Shown here one piece after another: positions 8,659-15,272 of a DNA stretch of 15,272 bases. The stretch comes from MVRV01 sp964469905 (lineage in GTDB: Bacteria > Desulfobacterota > Syntrophia > Syntrophales > Smithellaceae): assembly GCA_964469905.1 (NCBI GenBank), contig CAYXZW010000061.1:1-15272 (forward strand). The letters are read 5' to 3'. How positions within the stretch are numbered: position 1 is the first letter of the stretch; each line of letters starts with the position of its first letter. The notes beneath the pieces were generated by a model. The model saw only the letters and a list, made by a program, of their open reading frames with translations. It was not told the origin of the DNA and searched no databases. Position numbers and translations under genes: made by a program.

Positions 8659-9078
8659 TTATTCCCCTTTATTGATATTATATTTGTCAGTCAATTCAAG
8701 AAGCAATGGTGGTATCCGGCGGATTTTGCCTTCTTTGTTGGTGCAGGCATGGATGGTATAGCCTTCCACGAGAAGCTTTTGTTGGTTTTCGTCCCAAATT
8801 TTAGAATTAAACTTAATGCTTGCCCTTTTAATATAATCAAACCCTGTTTCAATCGTGACCATTTGGTCATATTTTGCCGGTGCAAGATAATGACAGGACA
8901 CTTTGGTCAGTGGAAGATTAAGCCCCAGTTTTTCCAACTCCGTATAGGCCACACCCAGTTGACGCATCAATTCATTGCGGCCCAGTTCAAACCAGCGGAT
9001 ATAATTGGTATGGTAAACGATGCCCATCGCGTCTGTATCGGCATAAATTACACGGACTTTTACAAAATTATTTTCCAA
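8659..9078 (-). CDS. ybgC: YbgC / 4-hydroxybenzoyl-CoA thioesterase family hotdog protein
   Basis: The 139-residue hotdog protein hydrolyses acyl- or aryl-CoA thioesters in the cytoplasm. The N-terminal YADTDAMGIVYHTNY is the active-site signature of this family, with D16 the likely catalytic aspartate. The start is TTG at 9078-9076. It overlaps the end of the upstream mutase-like gene by 11 bases, and GGAG lies 8 bases before it. The first in-frame ATG downstream would delete the DTD motif, so the TTG start is well supported. It is followed directly by a TPR gene; in many proteobacteria ybgC is linked to the Tol-Pal cluster, but no tol genes are present here. Another possibility is a role with the aryl-acetyl-CoA made by IorAB. 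The symbol denotes family only. Confidence 0.88.
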   Translation of the reverse strand: MENNFVKVRVIYADTDAMGIVYHTNYIRWFELGRNELMRQLGVAYTELEKLGLNLPLTKVSCHYLAPAKYDQMVTIETGFDYIKRASIKFNSKIWDENQQKLLVEGYTIHACTNKEGKIRRIPPLLLELTDKYNINKGE

Positions 9079-10294
9079 GAAACGCGCTCCAGTCCTGAAT
9101 GAATTGATCCATAAGCAGGTAGCCGGGAGAAACTATAATTCCACTTTCCCTGGCGGTATCTTCAGTAAAGGGGCGTCCAGCGGCAAGGTTCTCGTTCTTG
9201 CGGGATGATAAAACAGCAAAAGGACTCGGATCGCCGACATGGGTTTTCAGATCGATAGGGGTGGGATGGTCGCTTAAAACCAGAATGCGGTTATCACCTA
9301 ATTTGCCGATGTTATTTAGTATCGGTCCTACTATTCGTTCATCGAAAAGTTCGATAGCCTTAATCTTCCCTTCGGCATTGCCCTCATGCCCCATTTCATC
9401 CGGGGCCTCCAGATGGAGAAAGACAAAATCCATGAATTTCAGCGCATCGAGCGCCATATTCGCTTTGCCTTCATAGTTGGTGTCGATATAACCAGTAGCC
9501 CCTTCTACGGTTAACCGCTTCAGTCCGGCAATAGATCCTAGGCCATTAAGGAGATCAACAGCCGAAATCATGCCGCCTTTGAAATCATATTTCTGGGTCA
9601 GTGGGATAATTTGCGGCTTTTTCCCCTGCCCCCATAGCCAGATGGAATTTGCCTGTTTCTTACCATCGGCCAGGCGTCTGGCGTTAACCGGGTGGTTCTT
9701 TAAAATCTCCGCCGCTTTTGCTGTTAGTTCATTAATTTCGTCTGCGTAATCTCCTTGAGGGAGATATTGAACGATGCCCTTGCCCGGAATGTCATGTGGC
9801 GGCGTGCTTTGTGGAGATCCTGCGGCATTGCGCCATACCAGCAAATGGCGGTAGCCCACGCCGGGATAAAATTGGTATTGAGACGAATTGAGCGTTTTGT
9901 TGATATCCAGAATAATTTCTCTGGCTTCGGACGAAGAGATATGTCCGGCGGTAAAATCATCCATAAATGCCTGGTCAGTGTCTTTTTCACCGATGCTCAC
10001 CAGATTGCATCGATAAGCGATATCATTGGGACCCAGGTCAACGCCCATGCTGGCCGCTTCCAGCGGCCCGCGGCCAGTGTAGGTATCAGCAGGGTTGTAA
10101 CCCAGGACGCTGAGATTGGCCACATCAGAGCCCGGTGTTAAGCCCTGGGGTATCGTATCGACCAGACCCAGAGTCCCTTGCGAGGCAATTTGGTCCAGAA
10201 AAGGGGTCAGAGCGCATTGAAGCGGCGTTTTCCCCCCGAGTTTCTGGCTCGGATAATCCGCCATGCCGTCGCCCAGTAATACAACATATTTCAT
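9068..10294 (-). CDS. Archaeal-type phosphoglycerate mutase homologue; probable homoserine kinase (ThrB2-like)
   Basis: The 408-residue protein belongs to the alkaline-phosphatase superfamily branch of cofactor-independent phosphoglycerate mutase (ApgM, COG3635). The N-terminus YVVLLGDGMADYP supplies a metal-binding aspartate (D9). GSDVANLSVLGY gives the phosphorylated serine at about S56. The C-terminal metal ligands are DEMGHEGN, SDHPTP (D342, H343) and THVGDPSPF (H352). All expected ligands are present, so it is an active phosphotransferase. The ATG is preceded by AGAAGGAAAA. It starts 20 bases after hom, which argues for a threonine-pathway role. Homologues with this linkage have been annotated as functional analogues of homoserine kinase, and from memory a Bacteroides relative has been shown genetically to fill that step (ThrB2). 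Glycolytic mutase activity remains the alternative. Confidence 0.88.
   Translation of the reverse strand: MKYVVLLGDGMADYPSQKLGGKTPLQCALTPFLDQIASQGTLGLVDTIPQGLTPGSDVANLSVLGYNPADTYTGRGPLEAASMGVDLGPNDIAYRCNLVSIGEKDTDQAFMDDFTAGHISSSEAREIILDINKTLNSSQYQFYPGVGYRHLLVWRNAAGSPQSTPPHDIPGKGIVQYLPQGDYADEINELTAKAAEILKNHPVNARRLADGKKQANSIWLWGQGKKPQIIPLTQKYDFKGGMISAVDLLNGLGSIAGLKRLTVEGATGYIDTNYEGKANMALDALKFMDFVFLHLEAPDEMGHEGNAEGKIKAIELFDERIVGPILNNIGKLGDNRILVLSDHPTPIDLKTHVGDPSPFAVLSSRKNENLAAGRPFTEDTARESGIIVSPGYLLMDQFIQDWSAFLGK
9087..9090 (-). promoter_or_regulatory. Ribosome binding site (GGAG) for the TTG start of the YbgC-like gene
   Basis: GGAG on the - strand lies 8 bases before the TTG at 9078-9076, inside the end of the upstream coding region. 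It supports a start that overlaps the previous gene by 11 bases. Confidence 0.6.
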
Positions 10295-10314
10295 AAGTTT
10301 TCCTTCTGTGTAAC

Positions 10315-11622
10315 TTAAAGCTCATCCTCAATACGGATCAGGATGGTTTTATCACGCACAACATTGAGTTTATCTATTTTTTTCAGCGCCTGGCGCACAT
10401 CTTTCTCTTTCGCTTTATAGGTCGTCATGACGATTGGCACAGGCCCGGCTACTTCGCGGGATTTCTGAATAACTGTTTCCAGACTGATGTTGTGTTCTCC
10501 GAGAATGCCGGAAATTCTCGATAAAACGCCCGGACGATCCAGAACGGAGAAACGGAAATAGTATTTGGTTTCGATATCGTCCATGGGAATCAGTTTGATA
10601 GGTTTCATGGCGCTTTCGTTAATCGATCTGAGGGGCACACGGCCGGCAATCCCTTTTATAACGTTTCGGGCGGCATCGAGAATGTCGCTGAACACAGCGC
10701 TGGCTGTCGGCATCATGCCTGCGCCCTGTCCGAACAGGAAGACCGGACCGGATGCATCGCCTACCAGATGAAAAGCATTGTAGTTTCGGTTGACATTGGC
10801 CAATAGATGTCCGGAAGAAATCATCGTCGGGTGAATTCTGGCTTCCACCGCGTCGCCTTTCAGAATGCCGATCGCCAGTAATTTGATCCGAAATCCCAAT
10901 TCTTTGGCAAAAGCGATATCCTCGCCGCTGATTTTCGTAATCCCTTCCAGATAAATGTCCTTGAGGTTGACTTTTTTGCCGTAAGCCAGCGAAAGAAGGA
11001 TGGCCATCTTATGAGAAGTATCAATGCCTTCAATATCAAAAGTCGGATCCGCTTCGGCAAATCCCAGTTGCTGAGCTTCTTTCAACACGACATCGAACGG
11101 CTTGCCCTCATCGGTCATCTTGGTTAAAATAAAATTGCAGGTGCCATTCATAATGCCGACAATGGAATTGATGTGGTTGGCAACCAGTGACTCTTTGAGT
11201 GTTTTGATGATGGGAATCGTCCCGCCAACACTTGCTTCAAAGCCGACATCCACACCTTTTTTCTCGGCGGCCGGAAATATTTCATTGCCATAAGTGGCGA
11301 GCAGCGCCTTGTTAGCGGTGACGACATGCTTGCCATTTTTAATGGCGTCGAGAACAAACGTTCTTGCCGGTTCATAACCGCCCATTAGTTCGATCACAAT
11401 GGATATTTCCGGGTCGTCGAGGATTTCCCGGGCATTGGTCGTCAGCAGATTTTTAGGGATTTTGATCCCGCGCGATGAAGTGATATTAATATCGGCGATC
11501 TTCTTTAAAACAAGTTTGGCGCCAAGTTTTTGAGTAATCAACTCTTCGTTTTGCTGCAGCAGTTTGACAACACCGGTACCAATGTTGCCCAGACCAATCA
11601 AACCGATAAAAATATTTTTCAT
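10315..11622 (-). CDS. hom: Homoserine dehydrogenase with C-terminal ACT domain
   Basis: The 435-residue monofunctional enzyme reduces aspartate semialdehyde to homoserine with NAD(P)H, the branch point to threonine and methionine. The Rossmann motif GLGNIG is at 10-15. HVVTANKALL carries K105. NGTCNFIL and the later ADPTFDIEGIDTSHK hold the substrate-binding and catalytic region. An ACT domain (FRFSVLDRPGVLSRISGIL) fills about residues 355-435 and suggests feedback control by threonine. The ATG is preceded by GAGGTGG at suitable spacing. It is the first gene of the - strand operon, with a promoter and hairpin in the 149-base upstream gap. Confidence 0.97.
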   Translation of the reverse strand: MKNIFIGLIGLGNIGTGVVKLLQQNEELITQKLGAKLVLKKIADINITSSRGIKIPKNLLTTNAREILDDPEISIVIELMGGYEPARTFVLDAIKNGKHVVTANKALLATYGNEIFPAAEKKGVDVGFEASVGGTIPIIKTLKESLVANHINSIVGIMNGTCNFILTKMTDEGKPFDVVLKEAQQLGFAEADPTFDIEGIDTSHKMAILLSLAYGKKVNLKDIYLEGITKISGEDIAFAKELGFRIKLLAIGILKGDAVEARIHPTMISSGHLLANVNRNYNAFHLVGDASGPVFLFGQGAGMMPTASAVFSDILDAARNVIKGIAGRVPLRSINESAMKPIKLIPMDDIETKYYFRFSVLDRPGVLSRISGILGEHNISLETVIQKSREVAGPVPIVMTTYKAKEKDVRQALKKIDKLNVVRDKTILIRIEDEL

Positions 11623-11648
11623 TTAGCCCACCTCGATTCTTTATCCCG

Positions 11649-11681
11649 AAAACAACGGATGCCGTCATCCGACTCTGTTTT
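11649..11681 (-). other. Two-part leader hairpin in front of hom
   Basis: On the - strand CGGATG-ACGG-CATCCG forms a 6-base stem with a 4-base loop (11656-11671). It is flanked by AAAACA and TGTTTT, which can pair to lengthen it across a small internal bulge. The structure lies between the predicted promoter and the hom start, and its inner stem is followed by TTGTTTT. It could act as an attenuator-like or mRNA-stabilising element. The leader before it is too short (about 10-20 bases) for a leader peptide. Confidence 0.4.
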
Positions 11682-11694
11682 ACAAGGGATGTTA

Positions 11695-11722
11695 TCTATA
11701 ACAAATCCCGTTGTTTTGTCAA
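11695..11722 (-). promoter_or_regulatory. Sigma70-like promoter of the hom operon
   Basis: On the - strand a perfect -35 TTGACA (11722-11717) and a -10 TATAGA (11700-11695) are separated by 16 bases. Transcription would start near 11688, about 65 bases before the hom ATG. This is the only strong promoter-like sequence I found ahead of the seven-gene operon. Confidence 0.65.
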
Positions 11723-11737
11723 ATAGATAAGAGATGG

Positions 11738-11775
11738 AAGTCTATTATTCCGGATGTACAACAGCGAAAGTCTAT
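11738..11775. repeat. Pair of AAGTCTAT direct repeats upstream of the hom promoter
   Basis: AAGTCTAT occurs at 11738-11745 and 11768-11775, exactly 30 bases apart (about three helical turns), both followed by CCGG (after four bases in one copy, directly in the other). They end 15 bases before the -35 box, a typical activator position. The far copy overlaps the stop codon of the PanE-like gene. It may be a regulator site or chance. Confidence 0.3.
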
Positions 11776-12692
11776 CCGGCAATGAGTTGTTTGTAAAACT
11801 CGTTGTGCAGCGGCAGTGAAATTCCCAATTTACGTCCTGTGCGGATCAGATAAGCTGTCAGGGTGTCCACTTCTGTTTGCTTCCCGCTTTCTTTATCCAA
11901 CTGCATGGATGTTTTTGCATTGAAGCCGAACCGGCTGACCATTTCCATAGTCTTATCAACCGCATTTTCAGGCAAATCAATATGGCAGGCTTTAGCGACG
12001 GTTGCGACTTCCTGCATCATTCCCCTCAGTTTTTCGCGAAGAACGCCATCCTCAAGAATTGCCCCATAGGTTTTGCCTGTTGCCGCAGTCAGTGTTGCCA
12101 GAGGACACATCAGCAGATATTTTATCCAGAGAGATTCCGATATTTTATCCGTAAGTACGGCATTGATTTTTGCCTGTAATAAAGTATCCAGAATGCAGGA
12201 ATATTTCCGAACGGATTCCTGATCATCCGTACCGAACGTTAATTTGCACGCGCCATCCTCCTGGCGGACAACACCCGGCTTTTCAATGTGGGTGATAATA
12301 TAGACACTGCCGGCAACAATATCAGCCTGGGGCAATATGGCGCGAAGTCTTTCCGCGCTGTCCACGCCATTGAGCAGAGGAATAACCACCGTGTTTTTAT
12401 GGATATTGTTTTTCAAGGATAGAGCCGAACTCTCCAGCGAATAACTTTTAACACAAAAGAAAATCACATCAAACATGCCAGATATGGCCGGATTATCCGT
12501 AGCAATGTTCGGCCAGGCGATGTAATCACCTTCCCGAGTGAATAACTGTAAGCCATTTTGTTGAATAGCTTTAAGATGTTCTCCGCGAGCAATAAAAATA
12601 ATCTCATGTTTCCCGGATGCGGCGTATTCTCCGGCCAATTTGCCGCCGAAATACCCCCCTACCCCACCGATGCCGACCATCGCGATTCTCAT
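11772..12692 (-). CDS. PanE/ApbA-family 2-oxoacid reductase (putative ketopantoate reductase)
   Basis: The 306-residue protein has the N-terminal Rossmann motif MRIAMVGIGGVGGYFGGKL and the C-terminal helical domain of 2-dehydropantoate 2-reductases (NADPH-dependent, coenzyme A synthesis). N108 in LLNGVD, K191 in WIKY and E274 in TEVD correspond to the catalytic or binding residues of E. coli PanE. Two asparagines that bind pantoate in E. coli appear replaced (M195 and A199), so a different 2-oxoacid substrate is possible. The reading frame is open up to 12758, but the ATG at 12692 is chosen because the nucleotide motif begins there and an AGGGGGA ribosome site precedes it. It lies 77 bases downstream of the activase gene and may be co-transcribed with it. 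The hom promoter lies on its other side. Confidence 0.85.
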   Translation of the reverse strand: MRIAMVGIGGVGGYFGGKLAGEYAASGKHEIIFIARGEHLKAIQQNGLQLFTREGDYIAWPNIATDNPAISGMFDVIFFCVKSYSLESSALSLKNNIHKNTVVIPLLNGVDSAERLRAILPQADIVAGSVYIITHIEKPGVVRQEDGACKLTFGTDDQESVRKYSCILDTLLQAKINAVLTDKISESLWIKYLLMCPLATLTAATGKTYGAILEDGVLREKLRGMMQEVATVAKACHIDLPENAVDKTMEMVSRFGFNAKTSMQLDKESGKQTEVDTLTAYLIRTGRKLGISLPLHNEFYKQLIAG

Positions 12693-12728
12693 TTGTCCGT
12701 CCCCCTGATGACCAGGAATGATATACCA

Positions 12729-12745
12729 TTGATCAGAAAGATCAA
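12729..12745. repeat. Inverted repeat between activase and PanE-like genes
   Basis: TTGATC and GATCAA flank a 5-base AGAAA spacer in the 77-base gap before the PanE-like gene. The arms are perfect. It could be an operator or a small hairpin in the transcript; there is no T-run to suggest termination. Confidence 0.3.
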
Positions 12746-12769
12746 GCGTCAATTCCAAATCATCCGCCG

Positions 12770-13681
12770 CTAGTTGCCAATAGATACAGACAGGCCGGCT
12801 TTTTCAATAATTGTCTTCAATTTCTGAAGATGTTTTTCATCGGGTGTTTTTCCATCAGGGAAGCTGTAAAACGTCCCTAGCTGCACGCACTTTGATTTTC
12901 CCCCTTCATGATAGGGCAGTATGGATATCTTTTGCGCATGAATCTCTTTGCCTAATACTACAATATTTTTTATGTGTTTTTCAGAATCATTGAATCCGGC
13001 AATCAACGGGACTCTGAGCCAGATATTATTTGTCCCGGCGGCTTTTCGCAGGTTTTCCAGGAGAATATTGTTTTTGATGCCCGTTGTTTTTTGATGCCTG
13101 TCGGAATCGAGGTGTTTTATATCAAAGAGGATTAAATCGATATAACGAAGCATCTTTTCCATTTCCTTCCAGGAACCATGACCCGCTGTTTCCAGAGCCG
13201 TGTGCAATCCCTCCTTTTTACAGCAGGCGAGTAATTCACATACGAATTTGCTTTGCGATAAAGGCTCCCCGCCGGATATCGTTATGCCGCCGCCGGAATT
13301 CTTATAAAAGAGCCTATCCTGTAAAACTTCATCAAGGACATTCCGAACAGTCATGTATTTTCCGCATTCAGTTAAGGAACCATACAGACAACTCTCCACG
13401 CAAAGCAGGCACTGATCGCATTTTTGTCGGTCAAGGATTCGACCGGCTATTTTTGTGATGCTGATCGCGCTCTGCGGGCATGCCCTAACACAGACGCCGC
13501 AGCCCCTGCAGTTGATGTTCCTTACCAGAAGCTCGGGCAGGAAACTCTGCGATTCGGGATTAGAACACCACAGACATTGCAGCGGACAACCTTTCATAAA
13601 AACGGTCGTCCTGATGCCCGGACCGTCATGAACGCTGAATTTCTGGATATTGAAGATCAACCCTTTTTCTTTATTGGTCAC
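12770..13681 (-). CDS. Glycyl radical enzyme activating enzyme (radical SAM)
   Basis: The 303-residue protein generates the glycyl radical on the adjacent large enzyme, using a 4Fe-4S cluster and S-adenosylmethionine. The radical SAM cysteines are C32, C36 and C39 in KGCPLQCLWCSNPES. Two extra ferredoxin-type clusters follow: C58, C61, C64, C68 and C88, C91, C94, C98. SGGEPLSQSKF and LILFDIKHLD are further family motifs. The added clusters distinguish it from the short PFL activase and fit the activases of dehydratase, lyase, decarboxylase and hydrocarbon-adding systems. The start is GTG at 13681-13679, overlapping the stop of the enzyme gene by four bases (GTGA), so translation is coupled and stoichiometry controlled. 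The subtype cannot be assigned from sequence alone. Confidence 0.95.
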   Translation of the reverse strand: MTNKEKGLIFNIQKFSVHDGPGIRTTVFMKGCPLQCLWCSNPESQSFLPELLVRNINCRGCGVCVRACPQSAISITKIAGRILDRQKCDQCLLCVESCLYGSLTECGKYMTVRNVLDEVLQDRLFYKNSGGGITISGGEPLSQSKFVCELLACCKKEGLHTALETAGHGSWKEMEKMLRYIDLILFDIKHLDSDRHQKTTGIKNNILLENLRKAAGTNNIWLRVPLIAGFNDSEKHIKNIVVLGKEIHAQKISILPYHEGGKSKCVQLGTFYSFPDGKTPDEKHLQKLKTIIEKAGLSVSIGN

Positions 13682-15272
13682 GTCAGGCTCTGCTCCGTTC
13701 TGGCGATAATGTGATCCTGCAGGCCTGCGGATAAATCGACAAAGTATGCGCTGAATCCGGCAACTCTTACGATCAGGTCACTGTATTTTTCCGGTTGGGC
13801 TTTTGCTTCGAGCAGCGTTTCGCGATCGACAACATTAAACTGGATATGAGGAATATTCAGCTCTTTCCAGGTTTTGAGATAGCCGAGGAATGCCGGTTTC
13901 AGATCTTCATCGAGGAATTTGGGCAGAAACTTCTGATTGAGGAGATGATTAAAAGTATCGACCGTACTGATTTTGGAAACAGACTTCAAAACGGCCGTGG
14001 GGCCTTTCTTGTCTCTTCCCGGTGCCGGCGCCAAGGTCGAATCGGAAAACGGCTCACCATCCGCGCGGCCATCGGGTGTAGCCGGCGTATCAATGGCTAA
14101 TCCGTAGGTTGCGGAAACGGCGCTGCCATCGCCTCTGTGCGAATGGCCGAAACGGTCTTTTACCAATTCCATGGCCGCCTCGCCCCTGGCCTGCACGTCA
14201 CGGGCGATTAAATCCGCGTAATCGTCATCGTTGCCGAACTTCGGAGCGTTGAGGCAGGCTTGCCGGATATCCTCACGGCCTTCCCAGTTCCTGTCCATGA
14301 TTGTAATCAATTCCGGCAGCGTGACCTTCTTGTCCTCAAAAACAATTTTACGAATGGCGGTGATGGAATCGGCCACATTGTTTCCGCCGATCACCTGCGA
14401 AAAATGATGAAGCATGGAGTTGTAGACCCACTTGCGGCATTCTTTCCCCTGTTCAATGCAACCATCCAGAATAGCCGAGTAAAACGGACGCGGGCAGTAT
14501 TCGGCCAGGAGTTCATTATTGATTCTTTCCAGATTTTCTATCTTGCCGGTAAAGAATTTGACCTGCTCGGCATAGGCATCGAGCACGTCTTTCCAGCTTT
14601 TGAAGGTTGCCGGATCAGGAGTTTTCACCCCGTGCTGTTCGCCGGTTTTCGGATTCACGCCCTGGTGCAGCGCCCACCAGAGACATTTCGGCAGAACAAA
14701 ATAACCTACCGAGCGGCGGACGACATTTTTGCCGGGAATCTCGATGTACACACAGCCGGTGACGGCATACTGTTTCGCTTCCTTGGTCGGGACGCCCCAT
14801 CTCTCGAGCAGAGGGATAAGAGCTTCATCATTAAAAAGGGAGGGATACCCGATACCGGTTTTTATGACATCCGCCGCCTTGGAATACACTTCATCAGGCG
14901 TTCCATCATGCATTCTCAAGACGATGCTCGGTTCGATGATCTTCAACGTTTTGGCGGCTTCCATCGTGAGATACGTCAGATCGTTCGTCACGTCTTTTCC
15001 GTTTTCATCCGTCCCGCCGATAGTGACAGCCTGCAGGGAGGCGACGCCGCCGTAAACGGAACTGACCGTTGGAGAATACACCAGACCCAGTTCATTGAGT
15101 TTAATCCAGAGCAACTGAAGAATCCCCAGTGTCTCTTCTTTGGTGATCCGGCCTTCCTTCAAATCTTTCTCATAATAAGGACCGAAGATATGGTCTATCC
15201 GAATGCCGATTCCCAGTGTGGAATATTCCAGATACCGCACCAGATGAATAAAATAGAAAAACTGGATGGCTT
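13678..15272 (-). CDS. Glycyl radical enzyme of unassigned subtype (N-terminus outside window)
   Basis: The frame is open through the right edge; the GTG at 15240 is internal, since AIQFFYFIHLVRYLEYS continues upstream in the family pattern. About 530 of an expected 780-850 residues are visible. The thiyl cysteine lies in AVTGCVYIEIPG (codon 14754-14752), and the glycyl radical in RVAGFSAYFVDL (glycine codon 13758-13756). NAPKFGNDDDYAD, TPATPDGRADGEPFSD and GPTAVLKSVSKIS are shared family motifs. Catalysis would run through glycyl, then thiyl, then substrate radical, in an anaerobic cytoplasm. The position two after the cysteine is tyrosine, where dehydratases, C-N and C-S lyases and aryl-acetate decarboxylases have glutamate; a CC pair as in pyruvate formate-lyase is also absent. 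The substrate is therefore not predictable. The activase gene overlaps its stop codon. Confidence 0.93.
   Translation of the reverse strand, partial: AIQFFYFIHLVRYLEYSTLGIGIRIDHIFGPYYEKDLKEGRITKEETLGILQLLWIKLNELGLVYSPTVSSVYGGVASLQAVTIGGTDENGKDVTNDLTYLTMEAAKTLKIIEPSIVLRMHDGTPDEVYSKAADVIKTGIGYPSLFNDEALIPLLERWGVPTKEAKQYAVTGCVYIEIPGKNVVRRSVGYFVLPKCLWWALHQGVNPKTGEQHGVKTPDPATFKSWKDVLDAYAEQVKFFTGKIENLERINNELLAEYCPRPFYSAILDGCIEQGKECRKWVYNSMLHHFSQVIGGNNVADSITAIRKIVFEDKKVTLPELITIMDRNWEGREDIRQACLNAPKFGNDDDYADLIARDVQARGEAAMELVKDRFGHSHRGDGSAVSATYGLAIDTPATPDGRADGEPFSDSTLAPAPGRDKKGPTAVLKSVSKISTVDTFNHLLNQKFLPKFLDEDLKPAFLGYLKTWKELNIPHIQFNVVDRETLLEAKAQPEKYSDLIVRVAGFSAYFVDLSAGLQDHIIARTEQSLT

Noticed and set aside
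11750..11779. CCGGAT...ATCCGG inverted repeat at the end of the PanE-like gene as a terminator
   Set aside because: The loop is 18 bases, the stem only 6, and no T-run follows on the - strand; it overlaps the stop codon and is probably incidental.
12693..12758. Upstream TTG start at 12758 for the PanE-like gene
   Set aside because: It adds 22 residues before the Rossmann motif that have no family counterpart, whereas the ATG at 12692 has a good ribosome site.
1..15272. CRISPR arrays, tRNA or rRNA genes, insertion sequences, phage genes
   Set aside because: No regularly spaced repeats, cloverleaf-like sequences, transposases or terminal repeats were seen on reading both strands.

Overview
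The window reads as chromosomal DNA of an anaerobic bacterium. The best fit is a deltaproteobacterium (Desulfobacterota), perhaps near the syntrophic Syntrophus/Smithella group. This is inferred from the gene content: indolepyruvate:ferredoxin oxidoreductase, an oxygen-sensitive glycyl radical enzyme with its activase, a COG2122/UPF0280 protein, and an archaeal-type phosphoglycerate-mutase homologue beside homoserine dehydrogenase. The taxon is a guess; no rRNA or other direct marker is present.

Layout. The left third is on the + strand: most of dnaE (5' end outside the window, with an in-frame TAA in the visible 5' part), an AT-rich gap with one perfect DnaA box, a UPF0280/ApbE-like gene, and a PaaI-type hotdog thioesterase. 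A short convergent gap (4414-4587) follows. From 4588 to the right edge every gene is on the - strand. In transcription order the first cluster is hom, a phosphoglycerate-mutase/ThrB2-like gene, ybgC-like thioesterase, a membrane-anchored TPR protein, iorA, iorB, and a zinc-finger-less dnaJ (cbpA type). Gaps run from -11 to +48 bases, so this looks like one seven-gene operon. A good sigma70-like promoter and a small leader hairpin lie in front of hom. Further upstream is a second - strand cluster: a glycyl radical enzyme (N-terminus beyond the right edge), its radical-SAM activase overlapping by 4 bases, and 77 bases later a PanE-like reductase.

How the genes fit together. Hom makes homoserine, and the adjacent mutase-like protein is the best candidate for the homoserine kinase step towards threonine. 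IorA/IorB oxidise aryl-pyruvates to aryl-acetyl-CoA with reduction of ferredoxin. The activase would install the glycyl radical on the large enzyme.

The most interesting item is the glycyl radical enzyme: its active-site loop reads Gly-Cys-Val-Tyr, where dehydratase, lyase and decarboxylase subfamilies carry Cys-x-Glu. The chemistry is therefore probably different, and the substrate cannot be named from sequence. The neighbouring PanE-like reductase also lacks two asparagines expected in pantoate-binding enzymes. No tRNA, rRNA, CRISPR array, insertion sequence or prophage gene was seen.
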